From: Arion vulgaris
Taxonomy: Eukaryota > Mollusca > Gastropoda > Stylommatophora > Arionidae
Assembly: GCA_020796225.1 (NCBI GenBank)
Contig: CM036771.1
Coordinates: 33,678,703 to 33,742,702 of the forward strand
Reading direction: 5' to 3'
DNA: 64,000 nucleotides
In this document: positions 32,011-43,660 of the stretch, in pieces
Numbering within the stretch: position 1 is the stretch's first letter
How the letters are laid out: each line of letters begins with the position of its first letter
Notes under the pieces: model-generated
Databases searched by the model: none
Told to the model about the DNA's origin: nothing
Seen by the model: only the letters and a program-made list of their open reading frames with translations
Program-made: the position numbers and the translations under genes

Positions 32011-32500
32011 GCTGTCAAAACTGTTATCTAAATTTCTTTATTATTCTTTACTATGTCCTGCTGATAATCCTTCTAGTTATGTTTTTTCTTACTTTAAAAA
32101 GAAAGCAGTGATAGAATAATGGTTAGTTCACATGTTTTGTAGGTGCAATTCTCATGTAACAGTGAAGGTTTTAGGATAGTAACCGTTCTCACATCAATAC
32201 AGCCTCACTTGGGTATTAGAGTAACACTGGATAGTAAAAATGGCCAGCATGATGTTGACCACATCAACCTGTGTGTGGTATTAGTCACAGAAAAATACAG
32301 GCTTATTAACACTCTTCAATATACCTTATTATGAAAACTGGTGCATTACTTTTTTAAGAAGTTTGTTAAAGACCTGTGCTCCATTGGTAGTTGAAAGGAA
32401 AGAAGAAAAAGAATAATGCAATCAATAATACAAGGTCAGGGGTTTAGTGTCTGATTGTATATGTTATGTTTGCCGTATAGGAAATATTTTCTTGTTTCTT
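32011..32500. other. Intron 3 sequence, mostly unassigned
   Basis: 32358-32412 matches the LINE tail at 41640-41690 (gaagacctgtgctccattgg-like). The rest is not recognised. Confidence 0.4.
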
Positions 32501-32509
32501 TTGTATCCT

Positions 32510-33165
32510 GTGCTTGATAAATGACCAAACGCTAAAACATGTGAGAGAATTCAAATACCTTGGAAGTATCTTCACATCTGATAGTAGAATGGACAGAGAG
32601 ATTGAAACTAGAATCCAGCAAGCCAACAACATTACATACCAACTTACCCCAATCTTGAAGTAACCAGCGATTTCAGTAGAGACTAAAAGACAGATTATAA
32701 ATGCAATCTTCATACAAACACTGCTACCAGTGCCAAACATGAGCACTGACAAAGGAACAAGGAAAATTACCACCTGTGAAATGAGATGCTTGCGGAACGT
32801 GGTAAATAAAATATAAAGTTATAAAGAGACCATACAAGAAATGAGGAAATTGGAACAGTCGGAACAACACCTGCTATTAGATTCATTGAAAAACAGATAC
32901 TCAAATGGTTTGGCCACTTGGTGAGAATGAACCTGAATACACCAGTTGCAAGAGCATACAACCTGAAAATGGAATCATCAAAGGGCAGACCAAAAAAAAG
33001 ATGGTTTGGTGCAATTAGAGACATCTTAAAACTCCACAATACCACAGGATATCAAGCAACCGAGCGTGTATTATCTCATAAACCGATCATCAGTAAACCT
33101 GCTATGCCTAACGGCAAAAAAAAAAAGAGAAGGACAAAAGAAAGAAAAAGAAGAGCTTTATAAAT
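32510..33165 (+). mobile_element. LINE-C' 3' fragment
   Basis: Broken ORF2 tail (REFKYLGSIFTSDSRMDREI, then WFGHLVRMN) homologous to 55990-56590. Confidence 0.85.
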
Positions 33166-33930
33166 GCCTTTGGTCAAAACGTTGCTGTTTCTTGTTAATC
33201 TTTTCTCCATTCCTGTTTTGCCTCACAGCATCAGGTCAAGAGGAGATTTCTAAAATGGGCCTTTGTGTGCATTTTGTTGATAGTGTCTTTTGTCGCCTCT
33301 GTTATCTCTGAGGTCCATCTTTTGCGTGCCGGCCTTTTGCTTTGTACCCATCGTATCGAGCAGCATAGCTCTTTGAAGTGCACTGCCTGTTCATAATCTG
33401 CTTATATGGAAGAACTATTTAATTTGTTGTTTCTTGATGAAGTTTAGTACGGATGTTGTGCCAGCTTTTTTCCCGATGTCTTCATTTCTGAACTGGTCTC
33501 TTCTTGTTACCCCCAGCATTCTGTATCGACACTTCATCTCTGTCGTGTTTTCTTCTATCATTTGTTGTCAGCGTCCAGGTTTGGCACGGTAGCATAATGT
33601 GGGAGAAAGATTGTGTTGAACATTGCTCTTTTTGTGTTCATGGTGACATGTTTGCATTTTAAAATTGGCCCCATTTGTCCTATCATTTGATTTGCTTTGT
33701 TGAATTTCATTAGTTATTCTTCCGTTTGCTTAAAAAATGCTCCCCAGGTATGTGAATTCTCTTCCTTGTTTTAATGGGCGATTGTCGATGGAGATATTGG
33801 TAGCGCTTTCCTCTCTGGTAAATGTCATTACTTCGGTTTTGTCTATGTTTATTCTCATGTTGTATTCATTACATGCTAACTGGAGTCTGTTAATGTCTGT
33901 TAATACTGGAATCTTGTTTTGATAAAGTGT
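33165..33930 (-). mobile_element. LINE-C fragment
   Basis: Minus-strand ORF2 tail with REFTYLGSIF, VTRRDQFRNEDIG and an FIKKQQIK block in several frames. Homologous to 16190-16620 and 59860-60410. Confidence 0.85.
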
Positions 33931-33999
33931 AAAAATATATAACTTAGTTTTTACATGTTTGACCTATGCTACATAGTTTTTACTGCAGTTTTTTCTGAT

Positions 34000-34403
34000 A
34001 TCAATAATGATACAATCATAAGAGAAACAAATAAAAAGGAAGCTGACTACATACAAGCAGGTAATAGGAAAATCAAACAAACAGAAACATATAAATACGT
34101 ATGACTGTGAGGCATGGATTATGGATAAAACAGTTGAAAAATCGATAAATACATTTGAATACAAAAGCTACAGAAGAATACCCAGAATATGATTGACAGA
34201 AAAAAGAACAAATATGTGCATTTCCACTCCACAACAGCTCCAAATTTAAATAGAAGTAGTTGATAAAGAAGATGACAATGAAATATTTTTGACATATAGA
34301 AAAAAGTTTTGATTCTCTGAAGTAGATCATTCTGGAGGGCATGTTACTTGGTAGGCGACAGAGAGGAAGACCAAGGAGAAGCTAGGTGCAAGATTTCATT
34401 GAC
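34000..34403 (+). mobile_element. LINE fragment, left part
   Basis: Contains YDCEAWIMDKTVEKS, NTFEYKSYRR and ends with the target duplication aagatttcattgac (34390-34403). Continues at 34753. Confidence 0.8.
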
Positions 34404-34752
34404 TCAACGCATTACATTCCTATGCTTCTTAGTACTTTCTCATCTCATGCCTTGTAATCTATATGTGTATTTACTTCATATATATAAGTTATATTTTCAT
34501 TTGATTGTTTATTGTTTCTCTTCTTTTCCACTTCCAGTTTTGTGTTGCACCCATTTCGTTATTCGTTTTTATTCGCAGATTTTCATTAGATACTTTTGAA
34601 TGTTTCTGTAACCGTCCATTTGTAAATGTTCTTTGAAATTCATCACTCCTGTTGTATCGTTTGTTTGATAAAGGTCTTTTGGTCGAAACATTGCTGTTTA
34701 TCGTCACTGTTTCTGTATTTTGTAACATTATAGTACTTTGTTTGTACTGTTT
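34404..34752 (+). mobile_element. Foldback-family/retroposon copy with 14-bp target duplication
   Basis: 349 bp between aagatttcattgac (34390-34403) and its copy (34753-34766). The right part holds ttgataaaggtcttttggtc gaaac and gttactgta-like end motifs shared with 7160-7250 and 10394-10500. No ORF. Confidence 0.85.
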
Positions 34753-34875
34753 AAGATTTCATTGACAAGTTGAGTAGAACTGTAGAAGACAGCTCACACT
34801 TGGCAGGGAGTAATTTAGAGCTGTTGTCTTCTAAGCCAAGTTCTGACAGAAACAAGCTAGACGATGATTATCTAG
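34753..34875 (+). mobile_element. LINE fragment, right part
   Basis: Resumes the LINE of 34000-34403 (gacaagttgagtagaactg...aacaagctagacgatgatt), ending in a gatgatt tail. Lies 65 bp before exon 4. Confidence 0.75.
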
Positions 34876-34940
34876 TGCATAATTTTATGATTACTGTCTC
34901 GTAGTTATGTTATTATTTATGTTATCTTCACATAACACAG

Positions 34941-35023
34941 ATTTAAAACAGAAACGACAAGAGATACAGAGAGCCCTTAAAGCTTTGGAGTCTGGAGAGG
35001 AACCCCCAGTTGAGCCTAAGAAG
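34941..35023 (+). CDS. ZC3H13: ZC3H13-like, exon 4: helical segment
   Basis: 83 bp, acceptor cataacacag/ATTT, donor AAGAAG/GTTAGT. Phase 1 in, phase 0 out. Encodes NLKQKRQEIQRALKALESGE then EPPVEPKK, a predicted amphipathic helix. Comparable in position and pattern to the LEMKRQKIQRELMKLEQE helix I recall after the CCCH finger in vertebrate ZC3H13, which supports the assignment. Confidence 0.9.
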
Positions 35024-35164
35024 GTTAGTCTGGTTTGTGAATGGTCAGATCCAGGGCCAGCTTTACTATTTTAAATCTGGATTTGTTCAATTTAGCATAT
35101 AGTTTATTATGCTTACTTTGGAAGTATGTTAATCAATCACAGATTAGTGAGTCCACATATCACA

Positions 35165-36010
35165 GGGTACTGTGCTGGTCTGTTACTAATGTACAGAGTA
35201 TCACATTGATATTGTACTGGGTCTGTTACTAATGTACGGTGTATCACAATGGTACTGTACTGGGTCTCTTACTAAATGTATGGTGTATCACAATGATACT
35301 GTACTGGGTCTGTTACTAATGTATGGTGTATCACAATGGTACTGTACTGGGTCTGTTACTAAATGTATGGTGTATCACAATGATACTATGCTGGGTCTGT
35401 TACTAAATGTATGGTGTATCACAATGGTACTGTACTGGGTCTGTTACTAAATGTATGGTGTATCACATTGGTACTGTACTGGGTCTGTTACTAATGTACT
35501 GTGTATCACAATGATACTGTACTGGGTCTGTTACTAATGTATGGTGTATCACAATGATACTGTACTGGGTCTGTTACTAATGTATGGTGTATCACAATGA
35601 TACTATACTGGGTCTTTACTAAATGTATGGTGTATCACAATGATACTATACTGGGTCTTTACTAATGTATGGTGTATCACAATGATACTATGCTGGGTCT
35701 CTTACTGAATGTATGGTGTATCACAATGATACTATGCTGGGTCTCTTACTGAATGTATGGTGTATCACAATGATACTATGCTGGGTCTCTTATTAAATGT
35801 ATGGTGATCACGGTCCTTACTAAATGTATGTGTATCAGGGTCCTTACTAAATGTATGGTGTATCACGGGGTACTTTACTAAATGTATGGTGTATCACGGG
35901 GTCCTTTACTAAATGTATGGTGTATCACGGGGTACTTTACTAAATGTATGGTGTATCACAGGGTACTTTACTAATGTATGGTGTATCACAGGGTACTGTA
36001 TTGGGTGTGT
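35165..36010. repeat. About 44-bp minisatellite in intron 4
   Basis: About 19-20 units containing tgtatggtgtatcacaatga, tactgtactgggtctgtta. The 3' part (from about 35800) has shorter degenerate units. ORFs on both strands are artefacts of the period. Confidence 0.96.
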
Positions 36011-36149
36011 TACCAATATATAGCATATCACAGAGGTACTGTGTTGACTCTGTTTGTCGTAGCACAGAGATGCAGATATATACAACCTCTGGTTTAACTT
36101 TTGTGCATATATGTGCTAAGTACAATTTGTCCTTGCTAATTTATTACAG

Positions 36150-36205
36150 TCAGAATCTGAGAGTAGCTTGGAGAGATCTCACAAGAAAAAGAAGGATAAG
36201 ACAAG
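36150..36205 (+). CDS. ZC3H13: ZC3H13-like, exon 5
   Basis: 56 bp, acceptor ttattacag/TCAG, donor ACAAG/GTGAGA. Phase 0 in, phase 2 out. Encodes SESESSLERSHKKKKDKTR, a serine/lysine-rich linker. No domain. Confidence 0.85.
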
Positions 36206-36239
36206 GTGAGAGTAATATTATTTAGATTTTAATGGTAAA

Positions 36240-36485
36240 AATGGAATGGAAAATAGAAAGGGTGGATACAGATAAAATATAATAATAATTCCTCTCGAAC
36301 CGCTATACATTACATAATGCCTGCAAGCAATTTCTCCATACCTCTCTATCCTGGGTAACTCACTCAGTCTCTTCCATGAAACTAAGACCGATATTTCTTG
36401 CCTCTCAGCAAAGTTCGTTTCAGGGTCTCTTTAGGTCATCTCTCTTTCTTGAACCCTCTGCATGCCACTGCCTGCTTTGATATTC
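36240..36485 (-). mobile_element. LINE-D 3' fragment
   Basis: Inverted relative of 37340-37545: cgctatacattacataatgc, ctctatcctgggtaactc. Confidence 0.8.
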
Positions 36486-36735
36486 TTTGTGGATATTGAT
36501 GCAAATGAAAATCGTGGCATATCCTTTAACAGGACGTAGCCATCAACCACAGTAAACGAGTCGTTGATTTTCTAGACACCACTTATACTTTCAGAAGTTT
36601 GCCATTGCTTTCTGAACAGTGAGGTATATTTTTATCGTCTGTAAAAATCCCACGGAAATGAATTTGCTTCTTGCCGCAGAGTTTGAACCAGCTTGGGTTG
36701 TGATTAAGCTCACTACCGCTTATCTCTTTCCATGC
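36486..36735 (-). mobile_element. SINE-6 copy
   Basis: Body (gcatatcctttaacaggac, ttgccattgctttctgaac) then tRNA-like head (minus-strand B box ggttcaaactct). Confidence 0.8.
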
Positions 36736-37140
36736 GCAGTTATTTCCTCAAATTTTAAACAGTTAATTTAAGGAGGCAAAAAAGCAATTTAAAAGAAATA
36801 TCATAACTACCTGTCATTAAATAAACATATATATATATACATGTATATATCCTATTATATACTAATTTGAAAAAAACTGGACAATCTAATAACAAGATTA
36901 AAAAGTAGCAGAAGTAAAATATGAAAGACTTCTTATAACTGAAGCAACTCTAATGCGCAGTGTAGCGAATGTCATTCAACAGAATTCGCTGTGGCACAGT
37001 GTGTGGTGGAAAGAGTTAAGCTACAGACACCCACGTTATATACATATATAGGATATAGATACATTTTTTAAAAAGTTTTAAAACTCTCAGGTTCAGATTT
37101 TTAATTTCAAGGGTTTTATGTCATTAATTTTCAGTAATTT
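36736..37140. other. Unassigned part of intron 5
   Basis: AT-rich with a short TA run at about 36825. Confidence 0.35.
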
Positions 37141-37345
37141 TTTTAAAAAGCAAAATGACTAAAGATATAGAAAGCAAGTTTAACACATTTGAAAATAGAT
37201 GTCTGTGACAAATAATGAACATAAATTGGGATGAATTTGGAAGTGATGAAATCAGAGAAATGTCTGGTCAACCACTAGTAACAACTGTTATAATAGGGAG
37301 AAGATATGTTGGACACACCTTGAGAAGAAATGATCAAAGAATACC
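37141..37345 (+). mobile_element. LINE fragment (RTE-like tail)
   Basis: Pieces NTFENRCL, WDEFGSDEIREMSGQP and RRYVGHTLRRN are the typical tail of RTE-like ORF2. Confidence 0.82.
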
Positions 37346-37545
37346 AAAGTAGGCATTGTAGTGAGAAGCAAAGGGTTCAAGAAAAAAGGACGCCTAGGAG
37401 ACCCTGAAATGAACTTTGCTGAGAAAGGCAAGAAATATCGGTCTTAATTTCATGGAATAGATTGAGCAAGTTGTTGCCCAGGATAGAAGGATAGGGAGAA
37501 AATACTTGCAGGCCCTATGTAATGTATAACAGTACGAGAGGAATT
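37346..37545 (+). mobile_element. LINE-D 3' end
   Basis: ttgagcaagttgttgcccag and gtataacagtacgagagg match the other LINE-D tails. Confidence 0.8.
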
Positions 37546-37609
37546 ATTAAAATGACATAGGTAAAAAGCTTCTTGTCAACAAAGTATTGGCTGTAGAATA
37601 ATATATTAT

Positions 37610-38035
37610 ATTCATTGATTGATTGATAGGACCATCATCATTGCACTTCGGGAAATAACCATGTGTGCTCCAAACTCTTTCTTACACAGGAAGATCTCAG
37701 CTGCAGTGCATGAACTCCATAGCACTGGCAAGGGTCCTCAATGTAATTTTGAAGATGATTTTGAAGATGGTGAAGATATTTTTGTAAGAGTTTTATTTTT
37801 AATGTTTTCTAATGAATTTTGCACTGGCAGCGGTTACTCTTCTCCATCTTGAACTGCCAAGGGTTCTTTTAAGAGCTTATATTGAACATGGTACCTAAGT
37901 TTTATCGTCCGTCTCCGGTAGGACTAGGAACTCTATCTCACCTACACTGAGATAATTAATCTCTGGAAAAATATGCAGATGGCTCCATGAGGGAGCGGAC
38001 CTGATGATTGACGAGGACCTAACCTCTAGACCCTA
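37610..38035 (-). mobile_element. SINE-2 copy, near complete
   Basis: Starts with an attgattgattgata tail, then ggaccatcatcattgcactt, and ends with the inverted B-box region gctccatgagggagcgga and ctaacctctaga. Confidence 0.9.
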
Positions 38036-38204
38036 AAGTCCCCTAAATTTGTGGAGAAAGCGGGTAATATATCAACTGGAAGAAGAATGGATGTAGAATG
38101 CAGATAAATTAGTTTAAGATCATTAATTTGGGTCGCTGAATATTAGATTTGGAGTAACATTGGTTGCGGATTAGTAAGAGAAAATGTTTAACTAATTTTA
38201 ACAA

Positions 38205-38412
38205 TTGCTCAGTGACGGTGTGCTGGATCTGCGCATCAGTCGATCATGTCCACTTCCCTGTACAGATTTGGGGTCTCTGATTGCGAAGTTGGCAACACTC
38301 TTACACATGATATGGAAATTCCGGGATTTGAGGTCTGGTTTGCACCTGGTCTGCGTTTGGACTACAGGAAAATCTGATCCTTTACTTGGGGATCTAAATT
38401 ATAAGCCTCTCT
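38205..38412 (+). mobile_element. SINE-5-like fragment
   Basis: ggggatctaaattataagcc and ctacaggaaaatctgatcc relate it to 28500-28790. Confidence 0.5.
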
Positions 38413-38564
38413 GAAGTCTGATGTACCTCAACTTAACTGTTTCGCTGCTGATTTTTTTTGGCCTCTGGACATAATTATTTTTAGTCCCAAAATATTAAAT
38501 AGATAGTTTAGTTAAACTCATATTGTTGCTAAATATGATTGAATTAGGTGGACTATATATTTCA

Positions 38565-38750
38565 AATGCCGTCTGCCCAGCACGTTGGACTACGGGTTAC
38601 AAGCTCCTTGTGAGTGCGGGTTCAATTCCACGGGCTGGCAGAAAAGCCACAGGTTCACCAGATTCACAGTGTTTGTGGCTCCGAACCGAAGGGTTACGAT
38701 GTCCATGGCACTGAGCCGACTTCTGGATAGGTACAAAAAAAAATAATTTC
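38565..38750 (+). mobile_element. SINE-3, near complete
   Basis: tRNA-like head gcacgttggactacgggtta and gagtgcgggttcaattcc, body gcagaaaagccacaggttca and atgtccatggcactgagcc, A-rich tail. Confidence 0.85.
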
Positions 38751-38876
38751 AAATTAAAGACAAATGGATTTAGTTTTGACAAATATTTGCTGTATATGCT
38801 TGAAAAATATTAGCACACATTAAAAATAAAAATTGAATTTGGGTGAACAAATATCCAACTTACAAAGGGTCTAGTT

Positions 38877-39336
38877 CATAGATTCCCAAATTTGTTCAGA
38901 CCGTCGCCCACTTTGCATAACATAAACATTGTCGCCCCCTCCTCCACATTATGACAGTTTGCCAACACACCCCCCCCCTCCCATATATACATGCTCTATT
39001 TTCTCTTTGACATAGAAAATTTATGTATATTTCTGTCATACATGGTCGATTTTCAAATGATTATATGCATGAAATAGAAAATTGATGAAAAAATGGATCG
39101 TGTAAGACAGGCATAAGATGAATTTAAATGCAGAATTTACATTTTTTTATGATTATTCAATCGCAAAATCACGAAATTAATTAATTTTAAAATATTTATT
39201 ATTAATTTCTTCTTTAAGGAAGCCATCCCTAGTCACCTGAACACCCCCAAATTCTTCTGAACCCACTATCACCCCCCAACCCTCTAGAACGCTTCAGCGC
39301 CCACAGAGGCGGTACGCTCCACTTTGGGAAATGCTG
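38877..39336 (+). mobile_element. hAT-like non-autonomous element
   Basis: Ends catagattcccaaa and tttgggaaatgctg (imperfect inverted), flanked by gtctagtt and gtctagat (7 of 8). Internal C-rich and AT-rich sequence, no ORF. Confidence 0.78.
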
Positions 39337-39560
39337 GTCTAGATGAATAAACAAGTCCAACTCTCTTTATTGGTAATCAATTTCTGGTTTTTCCTAGACA
39401 CCTTACCCATAACTAATGAATATTAAGGGAAATACCATAAATAAAGAATACTCACACTAAGTTCATACAGCACATCAAGTAGTCTTTGTTTCACAGCCCA
39501 AAAATCCCCTTATCTTTTATGGGAAATTATTAGTGTTTTTCTTTCATTTTATAATATCAG

Positions 39561-39641
39561 AAAGAAGGAGAAGAAGAAGCACAAGAAGGAGGTAGCAGAG
39601 AAAGAGCAACCTGTGGAAAAACCTAAAGAAAACAAGAGAAG
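39561..39641 (+). CDS. ZC3H13: ZC3H13-like, exon 6
   Basis: 81 bp, acceptor ataatatcag/AAAG, donor AGAAG/GTAGGA. Phase 2 in and out. Encodes RKKEKKKHKKEVAEKEQPVE then KPKENKR, a lysine/glutamate-rich segment of nuclear-localisation type. Confidence 0.87.
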
Positions 39642-39717
39642 GTAGGAACTGTTGTTGACAGTACATAGAATGTAAGAGAAGTTAAAAACTGATGGTGCTA
39701 GAAATTAAGAGAAGTTA

Positions 39718-39965
39718 GGGGGTGTCATTGGCGAAGTGGTTAAGTAGTTTACCTGTCGTACTGTAGGTTGTGGATTCGAGACCGGACCGAGACTTGTCTG
39801 CAATTTTGTTCATGAGATCCCTTGGATTGTTGCAGGAGCTAAGGAGTTTGAGCTTTGTGCAATGCTCTCGGCAGATGGCATGCCATCTCTGCAGACAGGA
39901 ATGGAGCCGTATGGGGAAACCCGGTGCAATGAAGTTAATCTTTCACCTTTAGATCCTCTTATTTT
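39718..39965 (+). mobile_element. SINE-4, tRNA-derived
   Basis: Head tggcgaagtggttaagtag (A box) and tgtggattcgagacc (B box). Body ctcggcagatggcatgccat and ggggaaacccggtgcaatga. A second copy is at 55060-55300. Confidence 0.87.
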
Positions 39966-40184
39966 TTAGAAGTTAGAAACTGATGTTGCTAGTCAATAGA
40001 AAGAAAGTGGAGGTTGGAATTCATGTTGCTTGCATACATAGAACAAGAGAAGATAAAGGTTGATGTTGCCTCCACTCTTGGCATGAGTTTTGGTCATTCT
40101 GCAGGGAGTGTTGGTCAACCTTGCGTGAGTGTTGTTGATGTGAACATTGTTCATATCATGGCATATGTGTTGATCCTGTTGAAC

Positions 40185-40384
40185 ACTGCGACCTACAAGG
40201 CATGTCATAAGAGGCGACTGATGTAGGAGCCTAGGAAGCTCCCCAAGTAAATTAAAAGGGTAGCAGAATTCAGATGTGCTGGCCTACTTGTATAACTGGC
40301 ACAACGTACAATCACTCAGGCTTGGATCACATACAAATCACAAAGAGTGGTTAGCTAGTGGTCGATATGGTGCATTTGAAGAAG
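40185..40384 (+). mobile_element. SINE-1a copy
   Basis: Core ggcatgtcataagaggcgac, ggcctacttgtataactggc, tggtcgatatggtgcatttg then gaagaag. Its tail abuts a ttgataaaggcctcaggcc motif of the foldback family at 40388. Confidence 0.87.
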
Positions 40385-40519
40385 TTCCCTTGATAAAGGC
40401 CTCAGGCCAAAACTTCGATTGTCATCATTTTTCTTATTTAATTATTAATTTTTCCTCGCTTATGTAATACTGTATATTACCTGTCTTTGTCCAAATTCAC
40501 CCTATATTTATTTATGCAG

Positions 40520-40728
40520 ACATGAATCTGAGGATGAAGAAATTGTCCCTCGCAAAAGGCGCAAGAAAAAGAATAAAGAAAAGAAACATATAGATGAACC
40601 TCCACCTCCTATAGTTGTAGATCTTGTGGGGAAACAGAAAAAGGGGGCACAGATTAAAACTGGAAAGGGTGTTGAGCTCTACGACCCCAACTCACCGACT
40701 CCTGTTGCTCCAATTGGATCACCAGATG
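40520..40728 (+). CDS. ZC3H13: ZC3H13-like, exon 7
   Basis: 209 bp, acceptor tttatgcag/ACAT, donor GATG/GTTAGT. Phase 2 in, phase 1 out. Encodes RHESEDEEIVPRKRRKKKNK, then HIDEPPPPIVVDLVGKQKK, GAQIKTGKGVELYDPNSPTP and VAPIGSPD. Highly basic then proline-rich. The KGVELYDPNSPTP stretch is the most sequence-like part and would be a good search query. Confidence 0.9.
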
Positions 40729-40964
40729 GTTAGTATAAAGCTGAATTAATGTACAAATATTATGCTATTTGTTTGATAGCAGTTAATTTTCCCTAATGCT
40801 TGCAGCCTAATTTAAGGTAATCTAAATAAAAAATACTGAAATAAATTTGACCGTGGTTGATGACTTGATCTTTATTACTCATAATTATTTTTTGATTTAC
40901 CTGCAATATATCGCTTCTGACTGATTGTTGTATGAAAGTTTCCTTTCCCTATCACCATTCAGTT

Positions 40965-41130
40965 ATCAAATGACTGTCATCCTAGCACTTTGGACATGTC
41001 CATATGTGCTCCAATCTTTGCCTCAACATGTCCAGCAGCGTCCAGGGGCCTAACACGCAAGTTCGATATTGATCAATCAATCTCTTTGCATATTTGGTAT
41101 AACGTTCTTTACAGGCTGCACCATTGTCTC
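40965..41130 (-). mobile_element. RNase H-type LINE 3' fragment
   Basis: gcactttggacatgtccatatg and aatctctttgcatatttggt, matching 63270-63420 and 61800-61880. Confidence 0.65.
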
Positions 41131-41490
41131 CCACCACTCAGGTGGGCTTTAGTCTGACTTGACAGGTACTTGTAATTTAGATGTCCAAGTAAATGATCAG
41201 CCTTTCTTGTAGTCCGACCGCATATGATGTGCACATCAAACATTTTTAGCCTAAGCTGAACTCGGACACAGAATTTTCATAACACATGCTCTCATGCAGA
41301 ATAAATTATCAACTTCACTATAGGGGACCCTAAGTGATGTACTGTTTTAGGGAACCGAACATCTTTGTTGTCACCAAACAAATTAATTATCCTTTACTAG
41401 CTTTATTACCCAGCTTCATATGGGATTTCTCTTGTGGAGCTTTTTTCTGACCGCAAGGCTCTCAGGTTGATTCAGTTTTAATTGGATTTC
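41131..41490. other. Unassigned part of intron 7
   Basis: Partly similar to 43500-43640 (tctcccaccactcaggtggg versus tcaccattcaagtgagcc). Unknown repeat. Confidence 0.35.
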
Positions 41491-41494
41491 AGGG

Positions 41495-41700
41495 AAACAA
41501 TAGAAGTATTGCAAGACAGGCACCGTTTTTGAACGCGCAGGGAAAGAGGAGTAGCGGAAAGCCTAGAAATACCTTGAGAAGAGAGCTGGAAACTGATATT
41601 AAAAGGATATTAAAACATGGAAAGAATTGGAAGGGATGGCAGGAAGAAGTTTGTTGAAGACCTGTGCTTCGTTGGAAGTTGAAATGTGAAGAAGAGAAAC
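41495..41700 (+). mobile_element. LINE 3' fragment
   Basis: Encodes ARQAPFLNAQGKRSSGKPRN then TLRRELETDIKRI, the ORF2 tail (GKRKRGRPKNTWRRxLE type) of RTE/CR1-like LINEs. Confidence 0.85.
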
Positions 41701-42315
41701 AATGGGAAGTAAAGATGGTCAGTCTCATGTTAGTCATAAAACAGGCCTAACACCATATTTACCAATATACCCCATGGTGTTAAATTGGGTTTCTTTTATT
41801 TTTGTCTATAAATTGTGTTCCATTATTTTTTATACAAAATCGATTTTGTGCAGAAAAGAAAATAGAGGAAATCCAAATTTATTTCATTTGTTCTGATAAG
41901 CAAAGAAGTTTTAAACCAAATTTTCCATTGATATTCCTCTTTCGCAAATGGTGTAACTACTTTTTCTTCCATTTACCGCTGGACACTCTCAATAACTTAG
42001 TATAAGTGCTGACTGAACACACTATGAAACATATACACTTAACTAACTCATAACTCGGTAAAGAAAGCATGTAATGAGTAGAAAATGGTTGCATTGACCT
42101 ACAAACTTCTGCAGAAACAGGCTGTCCAAATTTCATGATTTCAGAATTTGGTGTTTGCTTTTTAGTTTTTCTGAGGCACAGAAACAGACATTTATCTTTA
42201 TAAATAAGATCAAAAAGAAGTAAAATTGTGTGCATTTTATTCAGAAGGTAACATCATCATCATCAAACAAATCGATATTTATTCTTTAAAGAAATGAACT
42301 AATGTTCCGTTTCAG
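41701..42315. other. Unassigned end of intron 7
   Basis: AT-rich. No exon with matching phase. Acceptor gttccgtttcag at its end. Confidence 0.5.
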
Positions 42316-42573
42316 ATAATCGCACATCTTCGTCATCACCAAAGGCAAAGGGAAAAGGCAAGAAAAAGAAGAAGAAACAGCTAAAAGCAGTAGAGGCACC
42401 AAAATCGAAGAAGTTGCTTTCTCCTCTGAAAAAAGTTCTGAAGAAAAAAGGGTCAGAATCTATTAGTTCATCAAAGAGATCAAGATCAATTAGCCGTGAC
42501 ACACCTCCAAGAAGACGATCCCACTCACGGTCATTGTCTAGTTCTTCAAGCAGTTCTGGGTCTGCAAGTCCAG
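42316..42573 (+). CDS. ZC3H13: ZC3H13-like, exon 8: Lys-rich then RS-rich
   Basis: 258 bp, acceptor tccgtttcag/ATAA, donor CCAG/GTAAGT. Phase 1 in and out. Encodes DNRTSSSSPKAKGKGKKKKK, then KSKKLLSPLKKVLKKKGSES and SRSISRDTPPRRRSHSRSLS followed by a serine run. Typical SR-like low-complexity sequence of nuclear RNA-processing proteins, likely phosphorylated and disordered. Confidence 0.9.
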
Positions 42574-42901
42574 GTAAGTTAACAAGGTCACTTATGTTGT
42601 CAAAGGTTTTAAGGACAGACTGCACCCCTACATTTAACCATTTAAAAAAAAAACGTAATTTGAGTTTATTTATATTTTAGGTAATTCAACCAATTTTTAA
42701 TAAGAAACCATCTTTAGTTTACAAACTAATGTAGTTTCTGTATTTAAATTAAATTTTTAAACTAGGCATGTATTTGTTTTTGTTTTTTAGCTAATTTGTT
42801 CGATGTGTAGCTATGATCATCCAACAACTAAACTATGCTATAAGGTCATCATGTAACAAATTTTTTTAATCTAATTTTTATATTTTCATACTTTTTTTTA
42901 G

Positions 42902-43193
42902 TGAGGAGAAGGAAGCCTGTTCGTGACATCAGTCGAGACCGGGGACGAAAGAAGTCAAAGTCAGTAGAGAAAAGAAAGAAACTTGAAGCACTCGCGATCA
43001 GTAACTTTATCCACATCAACATCTTCATCATCATCTCCTTCTTCAGGAGCAGATAGAGGCCGTAGACGAAACAAAAAAATTACACATGTTCGTGACAGGT
43101 CGGTTTCACAAACAAAGAAAACACATACTCCGGTTGCGTTGGCAAGTCGCAAAGACTTAAGAGCTGGGAAAAGAAAAGCTGGCACTAGTGCAG
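42902..43193 (+). CDS. ZC3H13: ZC3H13-like, exon 9: RS-rich, apparent frameshift
   Basis: 292 bp, acceptor ctttttttta(g)/TGAGG, donor GTGCAG/GTCAGT. In the phase given by exon 8 it reads VRRRKPVRDISRDRGRKKSK then SVEKRKK. From about 42980 the plausible protein continues in the next frame as HSRSVTLSTSTSSSSSPSSG, ADRGRRRNKK and THTPVALASRKDLRAGKRKA, and its end phase (1) fits exon 10. One extra base in the A-rich run gagaaaagaaagaaac (42967-42982) would explain this. The coding evidence on both sides argues for an assembly indel rather than a pseudogene. Confidence 0.78.
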
Positions 43194-43660
43194 GTCAGTG
43201 AAGAATGTTTAAATGTTAGAAAGATACAAGAGTTGACATAAAAAGAAATTTAATTAAAAATAGAAAATCTGGAGAATAAAGTGTTAGGTCCATAAGGCCA
43301 CTTCAACCCCCATTCCCGAATCTTCCATGAGCCATTATCGCGTATGTGCGGAAATGGATGGGCGCTAAGTACCAGGAATGTACCAAGGACTGACCTGAAC
43401 TTTGTTCCTGACATGGTTACCTAAGCCAGACAGGTCAAAAGAGAAAAGCCATACCACTTCTTTTTGTTCGCCCACTGTAAACTCAGGCGTAGTTAGGGCG
43501 TCCAGTATGGTACTTCTGCCTTATTTTTACGTGAAGGCTTGCTTTCCTTATCAGCGTCCCTCACCATTCAAGTGAGCCTTCTCTGACTTCAGAGGTAAAG
43601 GGTCATGCTAAATCTAGCCTCCTGATTTAGGGTTCTGCGATAGGCTAACTATCCATCCAT

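Noticed and set aside
42959..42985. Alternative acceptor inside exon 9 to explain the frame change
   Set aside because: aaaag/AAAG would fit the frame but has no pyrimidine tract and would discard clear coding sequence before it; a one-base indel is simpler.
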